Source: Burkholderiales bacterium (GTDB taxonomy: Bacteria > Pseudomonadota > Gammaproteobacteria > Burkholderiales > Burkholderiaceae_C). From it: a DNA stretch of 64,000 nucleotides. Shown here one piece after another: positions 20,289-32,259 of the stretch. A model generated the notes under the pieces. The model had not been told where the DNA came from. It saw nothing but the letters and a program-made list of their open reading frames with translations, and made no database searches. The DNA lies in the NCBI GenBank assembly GCA_947474755.1, contig CANJJE010000005.1, forward strand, positions 114,137-178,136. Reading direction: 5' to 3'. Each line of letters starts with the position of its first letter. Positions within the stretch are counted from its first letter, which is position 1. Made by a program: the position numbers and the translations under genes.

Positions 20289-21548
20289 ATGCACCCCAAC
20301 GCTTTGCTTGAACTCGCCACGGAACTGCTGCATCGGGTGATGCAGTTTCAAGCTCCGGCCGACAACGTTGTCTCCGACTTCTTCCGCCAGAACCGCGGCC
20401 TCGGCATGCGCGAGCGGCACACGCTGGCCGAAACTACCTACACCGTGCTGCGACAGCGACTGCTGTTCCAGCATCTGGCGCAGTCGGGCAAGGGCGAGAT
20501 CGAGCGCCGACTTGTACTGCTCGGCTGGCAAGGCAACGCTGCCTTTCTGCGCGCCGCCTTGCAGGACCACGAGGTTCAGTGGCTGGAGAAGGTGGCTGCG
20601 GTCGATCGCTCTGCGCTGCCTGACAAGCTGCGCCACAACCTTCCCGAATGGCTGGCTGATCGGCTGCAGGCTGAGGTCGGCGACGAGTTCTGGCCGCTGG
20701 TTCATGCGCTGAATGGGAGCGCGCCGCTGGACCTGCGGGTCAATACATTCAAGGCGAAGCGCGACGCGGTGCAGGCCGAGTTCAGGGCGGCCAACATCGA
20801 TGCGCTGCCAACGCCGTATTCGCCGTGGGGCTTGCGCATCGAAGGCAAGCCTGCGCTTCACAAGATGGAGGTCTTCCTGCGCGGCGACGTCGAGGTGCAG
20901 GACGAAGGTAGCCAGCTGCTGGCGATGCTGACCGATGCGAAGCGCGGCGAGATGGTCGTCGACTTCTGCGCTGGCGCGGGCGGCAAGACGCTCGCGCTCG
21001 GCGCCTCGATGCGCAACACCGGACGCCTGTATGCGTTTGACACCTCGGGCCACCGGCTTGCATCGTTGAAGCCGCGGCTGGCACGCAGCGGGTTGTCCAA
21101 CGTGCACCCGGTGCAGATCGCACACGAGCGTGATGATCGCATCAAGCGTCTGGCGGGCAAGATCGACCGGGTGCTGGTCGATTCACCGTGCTCAGGGCTG
21201 GGCACGCTGCGCCGCAATCCGGACCTGAAGTGGCGGCAGTCACCTCAGTCGATCGATGAATTGCGCGTCAAGCAGGCGGCGATCCTCGCCAGTGCGTCGC
21301 GGTTGGTCAAACCTGGCGGGCGTCTCGTTTATGCGACCTGCAGCTTGCTGCAGGGCGAGAACGAGGTCATCGCCGACGCGTTTTCCGCCGAGCGCATGCG
21401 AGATTTCAAGCCGATTGAGGTGGAATCCTTGCTCGGGGACGCACATGTGGCGCGAGCCGACATGCTTGTCAGTGGTCCGTATCTGCGCCTGTGGCCGCAC
21501 CGCCACGGTACCGATGGCTTCTTCGCTGCGGTCTGGCAACGAGCTTGA
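20289..21548 (+). CDS. RsmB/NOP-family RNA (cytosine-5) methyltransferase
   Basis: VVDFCAGAGGKTLALGASMRNTGRLYAFDTSGHRLASLKPRLARSGLSN...DRVLVDSPCSGLGTLRRNPDLKWR. Confidence 0.88.
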   Translation: MHPNALLELATELLHRVMQFQAPADNVVSDFFRQNRGLGMRERHTLAETTYTVLRQRLLFQHLAQSGKGEIERRLVLLGWQGNAAFLRAALQDHEVQWLEKVAAVDRSALPDKLRHNLPEWLADRLQAEVGDEFWPLVHALNGSAPLDLRVNTFKAKRDAVQAEFRAANIDALPTPYSPWGLRIEGKPALHKMEVFLRGDVEVQDEGSQLLAMLTDAKRGEMVVDFCAGAGGKTLALGASMRNTGRLYAFDTSGHRLASLKPRLARSGLSNVHPVQIAHERDDRIKRLAGKIDRVLVDSPCSGLGTLRRNPDLKWRQSPQSIDELRVKQAAILASASRLVKPGGRLVYATCSLLQGENEVIADAFSAERMRDFKPIEVESLLGDAHVARADMLVSGPYLRLWPHRHGTDGFFAAVWQRA

Positions 21549-21662
21549 TCAGAGCGCGATTGGCCTCAGCTTCCCAGGACGTCGGCGTGGTTTCAGGTCA
21601 TCCCTGATTGAGGTGCCGCCTACAATGGGAAGTTGTTTTCGTTTCAGCGTGGACCCGATTTC

Positions 21663-22886
21663 ATGAATGTATTGACGACGGTGTTGGACAGTCTCTTGAA
21701 CTGGTTGGCCAACGGCTTGATAGAAACCACCTGGTGGCAGGTGGTTCTGTATGCGCTTCTGACGACGCACATAACGATCGCAGCAGTGACGATCTTCCTG
21801 CACCGGTCGCAGGCGCACCGCTCCCTTGATCTGCATGCAATACCCTCACATTTTTTCCGTCTGTGGCTGTGGCTGGGCACTGGCCAGGTCACCAAGGAAT
21901 GGGTGGCGGTGCACCGCAAGCACCATGCGAAGTGCGAAACCGTCGAAGACCCGCACAGCCCGCAAACGCGAGGAATCAAGACGGTGCTGCTGACTGGTGC
22001 CGAGTTGTACCGGGTCGAGACGAAGAATCCCGACACCCTGGCCAAGTACGGCCTCGGCACGCCGGACGACTGGCTGGAGCGCAACCTGTACACGCGCTAC
22101 AGCTGGCAAGGCGTAGGCGTGATGATGTTGATCGACCTGGCGTTGTTCGGCGCCGCGGGCCTAGCGGTATGGGCCGTCCAGATGGCCTGGATTCCGATCA
22201 CTGCAGCCGGCATCATCAATGGCCTGGGCCACTGGTGGGGCTACCGCAATTTCGAGGCGCAGGACGCATCGACCAACATTTCCCCCTGGGGCATCCTGAT
22301 CGGCGGTGAGGAATTGCACAACAATCATCACACCTATCCGACCTCTGCCAAGCTGTCAGTCAAGCCTCATGAATTCGATATCGGCTGGATGTACATCCGC
22401 GCGATGGAAATGATCGGCTGGGCCAAGGTGCGCAAGACCGCGCCCCTGCTGAAACTCGGCGCCGTCAAGCCAGTCGCCGACTCGAAGACGCTCGAGGCGA
22501 TCATCGCCAACCGATATGAGGTGATGGCGAAGTACGCCAGCCACCTGCGAGACGAATGCCGCAGCGAACTGGCGCGGCTGAAGGCCGAAGGCGCACATGG
22601 TGGCGTTCACTGGAAAGACATGCTTCTGGCCAAGCGCTGGCTGCATCGGGATCACGACAAGATCCCCCAGGGTGTGCAGGAAAGAGTGGCCTCGGTGTGT
22701 GCCCAAAGTGCCGTTCTGTCGAAACTGGTGACGATGCGCGAAGAGTTGCGTGGCCTGTGGACGCGCACCAACGTGTCCGCTGATCAGTTGGTGATTGATC
22801 TGCAGGTCTGGTGCAAGAAGGCCGAGGACAGCGGCATCGCGGTACTGCACGATTTCTCGCTGAAACTTCGCGCGGCGCACGCTTGA
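21663..22886 (+). CDS. Acyl-CoA/fatty-acid desaturase
   Basis: IFLHRSQAHRSLDLH...WVAVHRKHHAKCETVEDPHSP...ELHNNHHTYPTSAKLS: three histidine boxes. Confidence 0.92.
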   Translation: MNVLTTVLDSLLNWLANGLIETTWWQVVLYALLTTHITIAAVTIFLHRSQAHRSLDLHAIPSHFFRLWLWLGTGQVTKEWVAVHRKHHAKCETVEDPHSPQTRGIKTVLLTGAELYRVETKNPDTLAKYGLGTPDDWLERNLYTRYSWQGVGVMMLIDLALFGAAGLAVWAVQMAWIPITAAGIINGLGHWWGYRNFEAQDASTNISPWGILIGGEELHNNHHTYPTSAKLSVKPHEFDIGWMYIRAMEMIGWAKVRKTAPLLKLGAVKPVADSKTLEAIIANRYEVMAKYASHLRDECRSELARLKAEGAHGGVHWKDMLLAKRWLHRDHDKIPQGVQERVASVCAQSAVLSKLVTMREELRGLWTRTNVSADQLVIDLQVWCKKAEDSGIAVLHDFSLKLRAAHA

Positions 22887-22926
22887 ACCAGACGCCCTGA
22901 AGCCGAACCGGCCGGGGCGTCACAAC

Positions 22927-22964
22927 AAAAACCCCGCAGGACAGTGATGCCCTGCGGGGTTTTT
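22927..22964. terminator. Bidirectional Rho-independent terminator
   Basis: AAAAACCCCGCAGG ... CCTGCGGGGTTTTT perfect inverted repeat between convergent desaturase and rpmG. Confidence 0.9.
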
Positions 22965-22983
22965 GCTTGGGGAAAGCCAGCGC

Positions 22984-23151
22984 TTACCGCAACTTCGTTT
23001 CCTTGTACATCACGTGCTTGCGCGCCTTCGGATCGAATTTCATGATCTCGATCTTCTCGGGCTTGGTCTTCTTGTTCTTGTCGGTCGTGTAGAAGTGACC
23101 AGTGCCGGCTGACGATTCCAGCTTGATTTTTTCGCGTCCACCTTTTGCCAT
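22984..23151 (-). CDS. rpmG: 50S ribosomal protein L33
   Basis: [55 protein letters not shown]. Confidence 0.96.
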   Translation of the reverse strand: MAKGGREKIKLESSAGTGHFYTTDKNKKTKPEKIEIMKFDPKARKHVMYKETKLR

Positions 23152-23164
23152 GATCCGCTCCTGA

Positions 23165-23398
23165 TCAGATTTCGCCGCGGGTGCGGAGGTCGGCAACGAC
23201 CTGCTCGATGCCCACCTTGTCGATCAAGCGCAGTGCCGCGTTAGAGATGCGCAAGCGCACCCAGCGGTTTTCGGTTTCGAGCCAGAACCGGCGATATTGC
23301 AGGTTAGGCAGAAAACGACGCTTGGTCTTGTTGTTCGCATGGGAAACATTGTTTCCCGACATCGGGCGCTTGCCCGTGACTTGACAGACGCGTGCCAT
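23165..23398 (-). CDS. rpmB: 50S ribosomal protein L28
   Basis: [52 protein letters not shown]. Confidence 0.97.
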   Translation of the reverse strand: MARVCQVTGKRPMSGNNVSHANNKTKRRFLPNLQYRRFWLETENRWVRLRISNAALRLIDKVGIEQVVADLRTRGEI

Positions 23399-23584
23399 GA
23401 CGCTGCTCCAATAGGTTCGTGTTTCAGATTTCGCTGATGCGGCACGCCTGAGGCGTCGGCTGCATCGTGGCTTGCGCCCACGTGGCCGCTGCACGACGAC
23501 CCTCGAACGACAGAGGCCCCAAGCACAGCGAAGCCTGCGAGTATAACCAGCTAATCTTGGGAGGAGCCAGATCGCGGGATCTGG

Positions 23585-24604
<1,020 letters not shown>

Positions 24605-24687
24605 TCAATGGGGACAATAGAGAAATTTGGTTTGTCCAGTGAATTTCTCACAAGCCCTGCCGATAACCGCAGCAAAGGAGTTCCACG

Positions 24688-25350
24688 ATGGCGATGCTTT
24701 CAAATCTCGACCTGATCCGGCGCGTTCCGATCTTTTCGCTATTGACCAACGATCAGGCACAAGGCATTGCCGATGCCGTCGTCAAGCGGCGGTATCGGCG
24801 GGGCGAATTGGTGGTCGAGCATGGCAAGAAGTCAAATGCCTTGTTCATCTTGCTCACTGGCCGAGCGAGAGTGCTGACGGCTGATTCCCGCGGTCGAGAG
24901 GTGATCCTCGCGGTGCTGGAGTCCGGCGATTACGTTGGCGAGATGAGCCTGATCGACAACGAGCCGCATTCGGCCACGGTTCGCGCCGAGATCCAGACCG
25001 ACATGCTGATACTCGGTCGTCCCGAGTTCGCCCGGTGCCTGCCCGAGAACTCCAGCTTGTCCTACGCGATCATGCGTGGCCTTGTTGCGCGACTGCGCAG
25101 CGCCGACCGGCAGATCGAATCGCTGGCGCTGCTCGATGTGTATGGCCGAGTGGCGCGCTCGCTGCTCGACATGGCAGACACCATCGGCGAGGTCAAGATC
25201 ATCCGCAACAAGGTGTCGCGTCAGGATCTGGCGAAGGTTGTCGGCGCCTCGCGCGAGATGGTCAGCCGGGTCATGAAAGACCTTGAAGAGCGCGGCATGA
25301 TCGCGACGCAGGAAAACGGCTCGGTGATCCTGAAGGAGCGTCTGACCTGA
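24688..25350 (+). CDS. Crp/Fnr family transcriptional regulator
   Basis: cNMP-binding fold (GDYVGEMSLIDNEPHSATVRA) and HTH (SRQDLAKVVGASREMVSRVMKDLEERGMI); no FNR Fe-S cysteine cluster. Confidence 0.88.
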   Translation: MAMLSNLDLIRRVPIFSLLTNDQAQGIADAVVKRRYRRGELVVEHGKKSNALFILLTGRARVLTADSRGREVILAVLESGDYVGEMSLIDNEPHSATVRAEIQTDMLILGRPEFARCLPENSSLSYAIMRGLVARLRSADRQIESLALLDVYGRVARSLLDMADTIGEVKIIRNKVSRQDLAKVVGASREMVSRVMKDLEERGMIATQENGSVILKERLT

Positions 25351-25396
25351 CGCTGGATGCTGAGTCCGCTGTCGCAGCTTCGGCCACAATGAGCGG

Positions 25397-27793
25397 ATGA
25401 CATTTCCGCTCGGTTCGCTGCGTACTTCCTCGGCAGGTTCCTCATCGGCCGCGGACATCGCCAGTGGCGATTCACGCCAGCGTGATGACGTCCGCGGCGC
25501 ATCGAGGTCCTTCGCTCACGGTGCCGACTTGCAGCGACAGGCGCTCGTGCTGATCGGTGGCGTGCTGTGGCTGCTGATGCTGATCGCGTTGCTCACCCAC
25601 AGCCCGCTCGACAAGGCGTTCTCGACCTCGGGTTCGGGTGATGCGGCCCGCAACAGCGTGGGCGCGCTGGGCGCCTGGTGGTCGGACATGTTGCTGTTCC
25701 TGTTCGGCTTTTCCGCCTGGTGGCTGATGGCGCTGGGTCTGCACCGCTGGCTGGCTGCGCTGGCCGACCTGCTGCGCCGCAGGGGCGTCGACGCTGCCCA
25801 TGCCACGTCAACACGGTCGGGCTGGCCCTCGTGGGTGTCCTGGCTCGGGCTGATTCTGTTGCTCTCAGCGAGCACCTCGCTGGAATGGACGCGGATGTAC
25901 CACGCCGAGTCACTGCTTCCTGGTGGCCACGCAGGTGGTGTGCTGGGCTACCTGCTCGGTCCGCTCAGCATGAAAGGCCTGGGCTTTGCCGGCTCCGGCG
26001 TGCTTTGGATCGCCATGCTGGTGGCTGGCCTGTCACTGGCCTTCCGCTTTTCCTGGCTGCAATTGGCCGATGCGATCGGAGAGCGGCTCGATGCGTGGCG
26101 CGATCAGCGCGTCGAGCGCATCGAGCGCGCCGAAGACATGCGTCTGGGCGAGCAGGCGCTGCGCGAGCGCGAAGACATCGCCGAGGTCGAACACGAACTC
26201 GGGGAAGACCACGCGCCGATCGTCATTGCCGCACCGGTGATCGAGGTGCCCCGAAGCGATCGCGTGGTGAAGGAGCGCCAGAAGCCGCTGTTCCTCGAAC
26301 TGGCAGACACCAAGTTGCCGCAGGTCGATCTGCTCGATGCCGCGCCCGGCCGCACCGAGACCGTGTCACTCGAGACGCTGGAGATGACCTCGCGGCTGAT
26401 CGAGAAGAAGCTGAAGGATTTCGGCGTCGAAGTGCGAGTCGTTGCCGCGTCGCCCGGACCGGTCATCACCCGCTACGAGATCGAGCCGGCCACTGGCGTC
26501 AAGGGTGCTCAGGTGCTGGGTCTGGCGAAAGACCTGGCGCGCAGCCTGAGCCTGGTCAGCATCCGCGTTGTCGAAACCATCCCTGGCAAGACGACGATGG
26601 CGCTCGAACTGCCGAATGCGCGCCGCCAGACGATTTACCTGTCGGAAATCCTCGGTTCCCAGGCCTACAACAGCGCGTCGTCGATGCTGACGATGGGCCT
26701 GGGCAAGGACATCGTGGGCGCACCCGTGGTGGCCGACCTGGCCAAGATGCCGCACTGCCTCGTCGCGGGCACGACCGGCTCCGGCAAGTCGGTGGGCATC
26801 AACGCGATGATCCTGAGCCTGCTCTACAAGGCCGAGGCGCGCGATGTGCGGCTGATCCTGATCGATCCGAAGATGCTCGAGATGAGCGTCTACGAAGGCA
26901 TTCCGCACCTTCTGTGCCCGGTCGTCATCGACATGAAGCAGGCCGCCAATGCGCTGAACTGGGCGGTGGGGGAGATGGAGCGCCGCTACAAGCTGATGAG
27001 CAAGCTGGGCGTGCGCAACCTCGCCGGCTACAACAAGAAGATCGACGAAGCCGTCGAGCGCGGCGAGACGCTGCCCAACCCCTTCAGCCTGACGCCCGAG
27101 GCGCCCGAGCCACTTCAGCGCTTGCCGCATGTGGTCATCGTGATCGACGAACTGGCCGACCTGATGATGGTCATCGGCAAGAAGATCGAGGAGCTGATCG
27201 CCCGGCTGGCGCAGAAGGCCCGCGCTGCCGGCATCCATCTGATTCTGGCGACCCAGCGCCCGAGCGTTGACGTCATCACCGGCCTGATCAAGGCCAACAT
27301 CCCGACGCGGCTGAGCTTCCAGGTCAGCAGCAAGATCGACAGCCGAACCATCCTCGACCAGATGGGTGCCGAGGCCCTGCTCGGCATGGGTGACATGCTC
27401 TACATGCCATCGGGCACCGGCCTGCCAATCCGGGTGCATGGCGCCTTTGTCAGCGACGACGAAGTTCACCGTGTCGTTGCCTATCTGAAGAGCCAGGGTG
27501 AGCCGAACTACATCGACGGCATCCTCGAAGGCGGCACGCTCGACAACGAGTCTGGCGAAATCGCCGTCAACGATGGCGGTGGACCCGGCAACGAAAGCGA
27601 TGCGATGTACGACTCCGCAGTGGCTATCGTGCTGCAGCACAAGCGCGCGTCGATCTCGCTGGTACAGCGCCACCTGCGCATTGGTTACAACCGTGCGGCA
27701 CGGCTGCTGGAACAAATGGAGAAGTCGGGGCTCGTATCCGCCATGGGTACCAATGGCAACCGCGACATCATCGTCCCGGCGCGCAGCGAATGA
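25397..27793 (+). CDS. ftsK: DNA translocase FtsK
   Basis: N-terminal TM segments; [24 protein letters not shown]-terminal gamma winged helix [38 protein letters not shown]. Confidence 0.95.
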   Translation: MTFPLGSLRTSSAGSSSAADIASGDSRQRDDVRGASRSFAHGADLQRQALVLIGGVLWLLMLIALLTHSPLDKAFSTSGSGDAARNSVGALGAWWSDMLLFLFGFSAWWLMALGLHRWLAALADLLRRRGVDAAHATSTRSGWPSWVSWLGLILLLSASTSLEWTRMYHAESLLPGGHAGGVLGYLLGPLSMKGLGFAGSGVLWIAMLVAGLSLAFRFSWLQLADAIGERLDAWRDQRVERIERAEDMRLGEQALREREDIAEVEHELGEDHAPIVIAAPVIEVPRSDRVVKERQKPLFLELADTKLPQVDLLDAAPGRTETVSLETLEMTSRLIEKKLKDFGVEVRVVAASPGPVITRYEIEPATGVKGAQVLGLAKDLARSLSLVSIRVVETIPGKTTMALELPNARRQTIYLSEILGSQAYNSASSMLTMGLGKDIVGAPVVADLAKMPHCLVAGTTGSGKSVGINAMILSLLYKAEARDVRLILIDPKMLEMSVYEGIPHLLCPVVIDMKQAANALNWAVGEMERRYKLMSKLGVRNLAGYNKKIDEAVERGETLPNPFSLTPEAPEPLQRLPHVVIVIDELADLMMVIGKKIEELIARLAQKARAAGIHLILATQRPSVDVITGLIKANIPTRLSFQVSSKIDSRTILDQMGAEALLGMGDMLYMPSGTGLPIRVHGAFVSDDEVHRVVAYLKSQGEPNYIDGILEGGTLDNESGEIAVNDGGGPGNESDAMYDSAVAIVLQHKRASISLVQRHLRIGYNRAARLLEQMEKSGLVSAMGTNGNRDIIVPARSE

Positions 27794-28410
27794 AGCGCGC
27801 CTCCAGGTGGCTTGCCGTGTGGAGTGCGCTGGCGCTCATTCCGTTGTCGGCGCATGCCGACGCCGTCGATGCGCTGAAGTCCTTCGTGCAGCAAGTGAAG
27901 ACCGGCCGCGCCACCTTCGTCCAGACGGTGACTTCGCCCAATGGAGCCAAGACCAGGACATCAAGCGGCAGTTTCGAATTCGCCCGCCCCGATCGTTTTC
28001 GCTTCGCTTACAGCAAGCCGTTCGAGCAATTGATCGTCGCTGACGGACAGAAGGTCTGGATCTACGACAGCGACCTGAACCAGGTCAGCAGCCGCAAGTT
28101 CTCGCAGGCACTCGGCGCCACACCGGCGGCCTTGCTGGCCGGTGGTGACCTGGGACGGGACTTCGACGTGCTTGCCGAGCCGTCGAAAGACGGACTCGAC
28201 TGGGCGAAGGCCACGCCCAAAGCCGGGGACGGAGCGTTCGAATCGATACGCATCGGCTTCAAGGGCAAGCAACTCGTCGCGGTCGAGATCACCGACAACT
28301 TTTCCCAGCGCTCGCGGCTGACGTTCGCGCAGTTCGACGCCAATGTCGATATGCCGCCAGAGACCTTCAGGTTCATCATCCCGAAGGGCGTCGATGTTCT
28401 CGAACAGTGA
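27790..28410 (+). CDS. lolA: Outer-membrane lipoprotein carrier protein LolA
   Basis: Signal peptide, then [76 protein letters not shown]; downstream of ftsK. Confidence 0.93.
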   Translation: MKRASRWLAVWSALALIPLSAHADAVDALKSFVQQVKTGRATFVQTVTSPNGAKTRTSSGSFEFARPDRFRFAYSKPFEQLIVADGQKVWIYDSDLNQVSSRKFSQALGATPAALLAGGDLGRDFDVLAEPSKDGLDWAKATPKAGDGAFESIRIGFKGKQLVAVEITDNFSQRSRLTFAQFDANVDMPPETFRFIIPKGVDVLEQ

Positions 28411-28472
28411 AGTCGCGGTGAGGTCGTTCGGCGCTGCACGAGGCCGCTGTTCGTGCTGGGCAGGGCAGACGC

Positions 28473-29789
28473 TTGGCTGACCTCTTCGCGGCGGCTCCGA
28501 CGGCGCCGTGGGCCGAGGCCTTGCGGCCGAAGGCCCTGGACGAGGTCATCGGTCAGTCTCATCTCATCGCCGCGGGCAAGCCGCTGAGGTTGGCGTTCGA
28601 ATCCGGCAAGCCGCATTCGATGATCCTGTGGGGCCCGCCTGGTGTCGGGAAGACGACGCTCGCCCGGTTGACGGCTTCGGCCTTCCGGTACGAATTCATC
28701 GCCTTGTCCGCCGTGTTCTCGGGCGTGAAGGACATTCGCGAGGCGATGGCACAGGCGGAACAGAACCTCGCGCTGGGCAAGAAGACGATCCTGTTCGTCG
28801 ATGAAATCCATCGGTTCAACAAGGGCCAGCAAGATGGGCTGTTGCCCTTCGTCGAATCAGGGCTGGTCGTGTTCGTCGGCGCGACAACGGAGAACCCGTC
28901 GTTCGAGGTGAACTCGGCGCTGCTGTCGCGTGCGCAGGTGTACGTTCTGCAAGCACTGACCGACGATGAACTCAAGCAACTGTTCAGGCGGGCGCATGAA
29001 ACATTCATGGCGCAATTTCGGTTCGAAGATGCGGCGGTGGAGGTTCTGGTCGGTTATGCCGATGGCGATGCCAGGCGATTGCTGAACCTGCTGGAGCAGA
29101 CCGACACGGCCGCACGTGCCGCAGCGTTGCAGACGATCGATGCGCCTTTCGTCAACAACGCGCTGACTGCCAGCGGCCGTCGTTTCGACAAGGGCGGTGA
29201 GCATTTCTACGACCAGATCTCGGCCTTGCACAAGTCGGTTCGGGGGTCCAATCCCGATGGTGCGTTGTACTGGCTTTGCCGGATGCTCGATGGCGGGGCT
29301 GACCCGAAGTACCTCTCTCGCCGCATCGTGCGCATGGCCTGGGAAGACATCGGTCTGGCCGACCCGCGAGCCATGCAGATCGCCAACGATGCTGCGACCA
29401 CCTACGAACGCCTGGGCTCGCCGGAGGGCGAACTGGCGCTGGCGCAGGCGGTCATTTACCTGGCGGTCGCCGCGAAAAGCAATGCCGGCTACAAGGCCTA
29501 CAAGCAAGCCAAGGCCTTTGTGAAGCAGGACAAGTCACGCGAAGTGCCGATTCATCTGCGTAATGCCCCGACGAAGCTGATGAAGGAACTCGGCTACGGT
29601 CACGAGTACCGCTATGCGCACGATGAACCGCATGCGTACGCAGCGGGTGAGAGCTACCTGCCCGATGACATGCAGGAGCCCTCGTGGTATCAGCCTGTGC
29701 CTCGGGGGCTGGAGGCCAAGATCGCGGAGAAGCTGGGGTTCCTGCGCCAACTGGACGAAGACGCTCGACGCTTGCCGCCTTCCGAGTAG
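28473..29789 (+). CDS. rarA: Replication-associated recombination protein A
   Basis: WAEALRPKALDEVIGQSHLIAAGKPLRLAFESGKPHSMILWGPPGVGKTTLARL...ATTENPSFEVNSALLSRAQVYVL. Confidence 0.94.
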   Translation: MADLFAAAPTAPWAEALRPKALDEVIGQSHLIAAGKPLRLAFESGKPHSMILWGPPGVGKTTLARLTASAFRYEFIALSAVFSGVKDIREAMAQAEQNLALGKKTILFVDEIHRFNKGQQDGLLPFVESGLVVFVGATTENPSFEVNSALLSRAQVYVLQALTDDELKQLFRRAHETFMAQFRFEDAAVEVLVGYADGDARRLLNLLEQTDTAARAAALQTIDAPFVNNALTASGRRFDKGGEHFYDQISALHKSVRGSNPDGALYWLCRMLDGGADPKYLSRRIVRMAWEDIGLADPRAMQIANDAATTYERLGSPEGELALAQAVIYLAVAAKSNAGYKAYKQAKAFVKQDKSREVPIHLRNAPTKLMKELGYGHEYRYAHDEPHAYAAGESYLPDDMQEPSWYQPVPRGLEAKIAEKLGFLRQLDEDARRLPPSE

Positions 29790-32059
29790 TGCGCCGAGTG
29801 AGGCGGCTCGGCCTGTGACATCAGCTGATCGCGCAGTCGCACCAGGTGCTGCGGCTCGCTGAGCAAGCGCATCTGGTCGCCGGCGCTCAAGCTGTCCAGG
29901 TCGTGCGTGGCGCGCAGGCGGCCTACCAGCCGTCGGCGGGCGCGGCCGCGTTGACCCCACATCGTGCTGCGCGGTCCCATGGCCTTTTGCACCACATCGA
30001 ACAGCCACGCGTTCTCCAGGGCGTCGCGCCAGTTTGCGAAACGGCTCTGTTGGCGTGCGTTCTGCCGGGCATACGACGCTGCTTCGCGCAACACGGTCGG
30101 CGTGCGTGTTTCTTCGGGCGTGACGAGCAGGCCGAGTTGTCGCACCCGTTCGCCCAGCCCCGCGCGGCTGGTCAGTACCGCCAGCGGCACCGCGAGCAGC
30201 AGCGGAATGCCGACCGGCGCCAGCCACAGCAGCGTCTCCGGTGCCAGCATGAGTGCGGTGCCGCCCAGCGCCAGCATCACCACGCCGATCAATGCAAAGC
30301 GATTCGACGCATCGGCCCAGCCGATGTCGTTGGCTTCGCGCGGTGGCGACTTCCAGTCCAGTTTCAGGCCGCTCAGCGCGACGACGACGAACAGCGTGTG
30401 CGCCACCATCCGCAGCGGCGCCTGCAGCACCGAGAGTGTTCCTTCCACTGCTGCGCCGCGCACCAGTGCGGCGGTACCGCCATACAACGCCTGTTCGCGG
30501 CGCAGCACGATGGCCACGACGCCCAGGGCGCGTGGCATCACCAGCATGGCCAGCGTACCAGCCCACAAGGCGAGGATCTCCACCGGCACGGCGCTGTCGG
30601 TGCTGAATGCGGGATGGCCACCGAATAGCCACAGGGTCACCCCGAGCACCACATAGGCCAGCCACAGCGGTGCGGATAGATAAGCCAGCGCGCCGGTCAC
30701 GAGCATGGCGCGGTGCACGCTGTGCAGGCCGGGTTCGGCCAGCAGTCGGGCGTTCTGCAGATTACCCTGGCACCAGCGGCGATCGCGATGCAGTTCTTCC
30801 AGCAGGTTCGGTGGTTGCTGCTCGTAACTGCCTTCGAGGTCATTGACCAGCCAGACGTGGTAACCGGCACGGCGCATCAGCGCTGCTTCGACGAAGTCGT
30901 GCGACAGGATGTGGCCGCTCAGACCACCGCGGCCCGGCAGCGCCGCGAGGGCGCAATGCTTCATGAAAGGCGCCATGCGCAGGATCGCGTTGTGGCCCCA
31001 GTAGTGGGATTCGCCCAGCTGCCAGTACTGCATGCCGGCGCTGAACAGTCGGCCGGTCACGCGGCCTGAAAACTGCTGGGCGCGCGCGTGGATGGTCGAC
31101 AGCCCGCTGGCTTGCGGCGCCGTCTGGATGATGCCGGCATCAGGGTGGGCTTCCATCAGGCGCACGAGGCTCAGCAAGCAGTCGCCGGTCATCACGCTGT
31201 CGGCATCCAGCACCACCATGTAGCGGTAGTTCTTGCCCCAGCGGCGACAGAAGTCGGCCACATTGCCTGACTTGCGCTGCGTGCGGCGCTGGCGCCAGCG
31301 GTAGTGGATGCGGGTGCTGGCGCCCATGGCGTCGCGCAATTCGGCCCACGCGGCCAGCTCGGCGGTACGAATCGCCGGGTCGCTGGTGTCGGAGAGCAAA
31401 TAGACATCGAACAGCCGGGCGCCACCGGCCGCGATCAGCGACTCCACCGTGGCGCGCAGCCCGGCGAACACGGTCGACACCTGCTCATTGCAGATCGGCA
31501 TCACCAGCGCCGTGCGTGCATCGGCGGCGATTGGATGGTGTGCGACCGATCGGCTCGACAGGGCATGTGGGTCACCGCGTGACTGCACCCAGAAGCCCAT
31601 CATCGCGGTGTAGAAGCCGGCCGACACCCAGCCGAACAGGATCGCAAACAAGCTGATCTGCGCAGTGCGCAGCCAATCGTTGCCATGGGCCGGAAGCACC
31701 TGGTCGAGCATCGCGGTGGCGCTGAACACTGACAGCGCGATCAGCGCCAGCAGCGTGCGGCGACGGTGCGTCGCAGCTCGCTTCCAGGCGGCGGTGCTTG
31801 CAGCGTTGGTCTGTAACGGTGCCTCGCCATCGAAGCGCACGCGATGCGGGTCATCGCTACCCGCCAGGCGTGTCGCCAGCGCGATCCATCCATCCAGCAC
31901 ACCACCAAGAAAACCGCGCCACGGCCGTGCGGTCATCGAGCCGCGGTTCGTCGGTGGCATGCTGGCACCTGGCTTCGCGGTGCGGTCCGGCGCGTACGCG
32001 CCGCCGCCGCCAGCTTCGGTCCAGGAGCGGTTCAGTCGGTTGACAGGGCGGTGGTTCAT
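29690..32059 (-). CDS. opgH: Glucans biosynthesis glucosyltransferase MdoH/OpgH
   Basis: TALVMPICNEQVSTVFAGLRATVESL...YMVVLDADSVMTGDCLLSLVRLMEAHPDAGIIQTAP...LSHDFVEAALMRRAGYHVWLVNDLEGSYEQQPPNLLEELHRDRRWCQGNLQN. Confidence 0.93.
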   Translation of the reverse strand: MNHRPVNRLNRSWTEAGGGGAYAPDRTAKPGASMPPTNRGSMTARPWRGFLGGVLDGWIALATRLAGSDDPHRVRFDGEAPLQTNAASTAAWKRAATHRRRTLLALIALSVFSATAMLDQVLPAHGNDWLRTAQISLFAILFGWVSAGFYTAMMGFWVQSRGDPHALSSRSVAHHPIAADARTALVMPICNEQVSTVFAGLRATVESLIAAGGARLFDVYLLSDTSDPAIRTAELAAWAELRDAMGASTRIHYRWRQRRTQRKSGNVADFCRRWGKNYRYMVVLDADSVMTGDCLLSLVRLMEAHPDAGIIQTAPQASGLSTIHARAQQFSGRVTGRLFSAGMQYWQLGESHYWGHNAILRMAPFMKHCALAALPGRGGLSGHILSHDFVEAALMRRAGYHVWLVNDLEGSYEQQPPNLLEELHRDRRWCQGNLQNARLLAEPGLHSVHRAMLVTGALAYLSAPLWLAYVVLGVTLWLFGGHPAFSTDSAVPVEILALWAGTLAMLVMPRALGVVAIVLRREQALYGGTAALVRGAAVEGTLSVLQAPLRMVAHTLFVVVALSGLKLDWKSPPREANDIGWADASNRFALIGVVMLALGGTALMLAPETLLWLAPVGIPLLLAVPLAVLTSRAGLGERVRQLGLLVTPEETRTPTVLREAASYARQNARQQSRFANWRDALENAWLFDVVQKAMGPRSTMWGQRGRARRRLVGRLRATHDLDSLSAGDQMRLLSEPQHLVRLRDQLMSQAEPPHSAHYSEGGKRRASSSSWRRNPSFSAILASSPRGTG

Positions 32060-32259
32060 CGGGCGCTCGAAGGGACGATGGGATCCCTAGCGCAACCTGC
32101 ATGCCAGTGTCGAAAATTCTTTATGAATCAAGCACTTGAGCGAGAAATCCCGCTTTCTGGCACTGGATTGCGGGTTTTTACCACCTTGAGCCGCGTTTTC
32201 TGTCCCGATTCAGCGACAGACGAACTGGGCACGGCGCCCAAGTCCTTGATGTGTATGGA

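Noticed and set aside
26366-27715. 449-aa minus ORF
   Set aside because: Antisense shadow of ftsK, His/Asp/Gln-rich non-protein-like sequence
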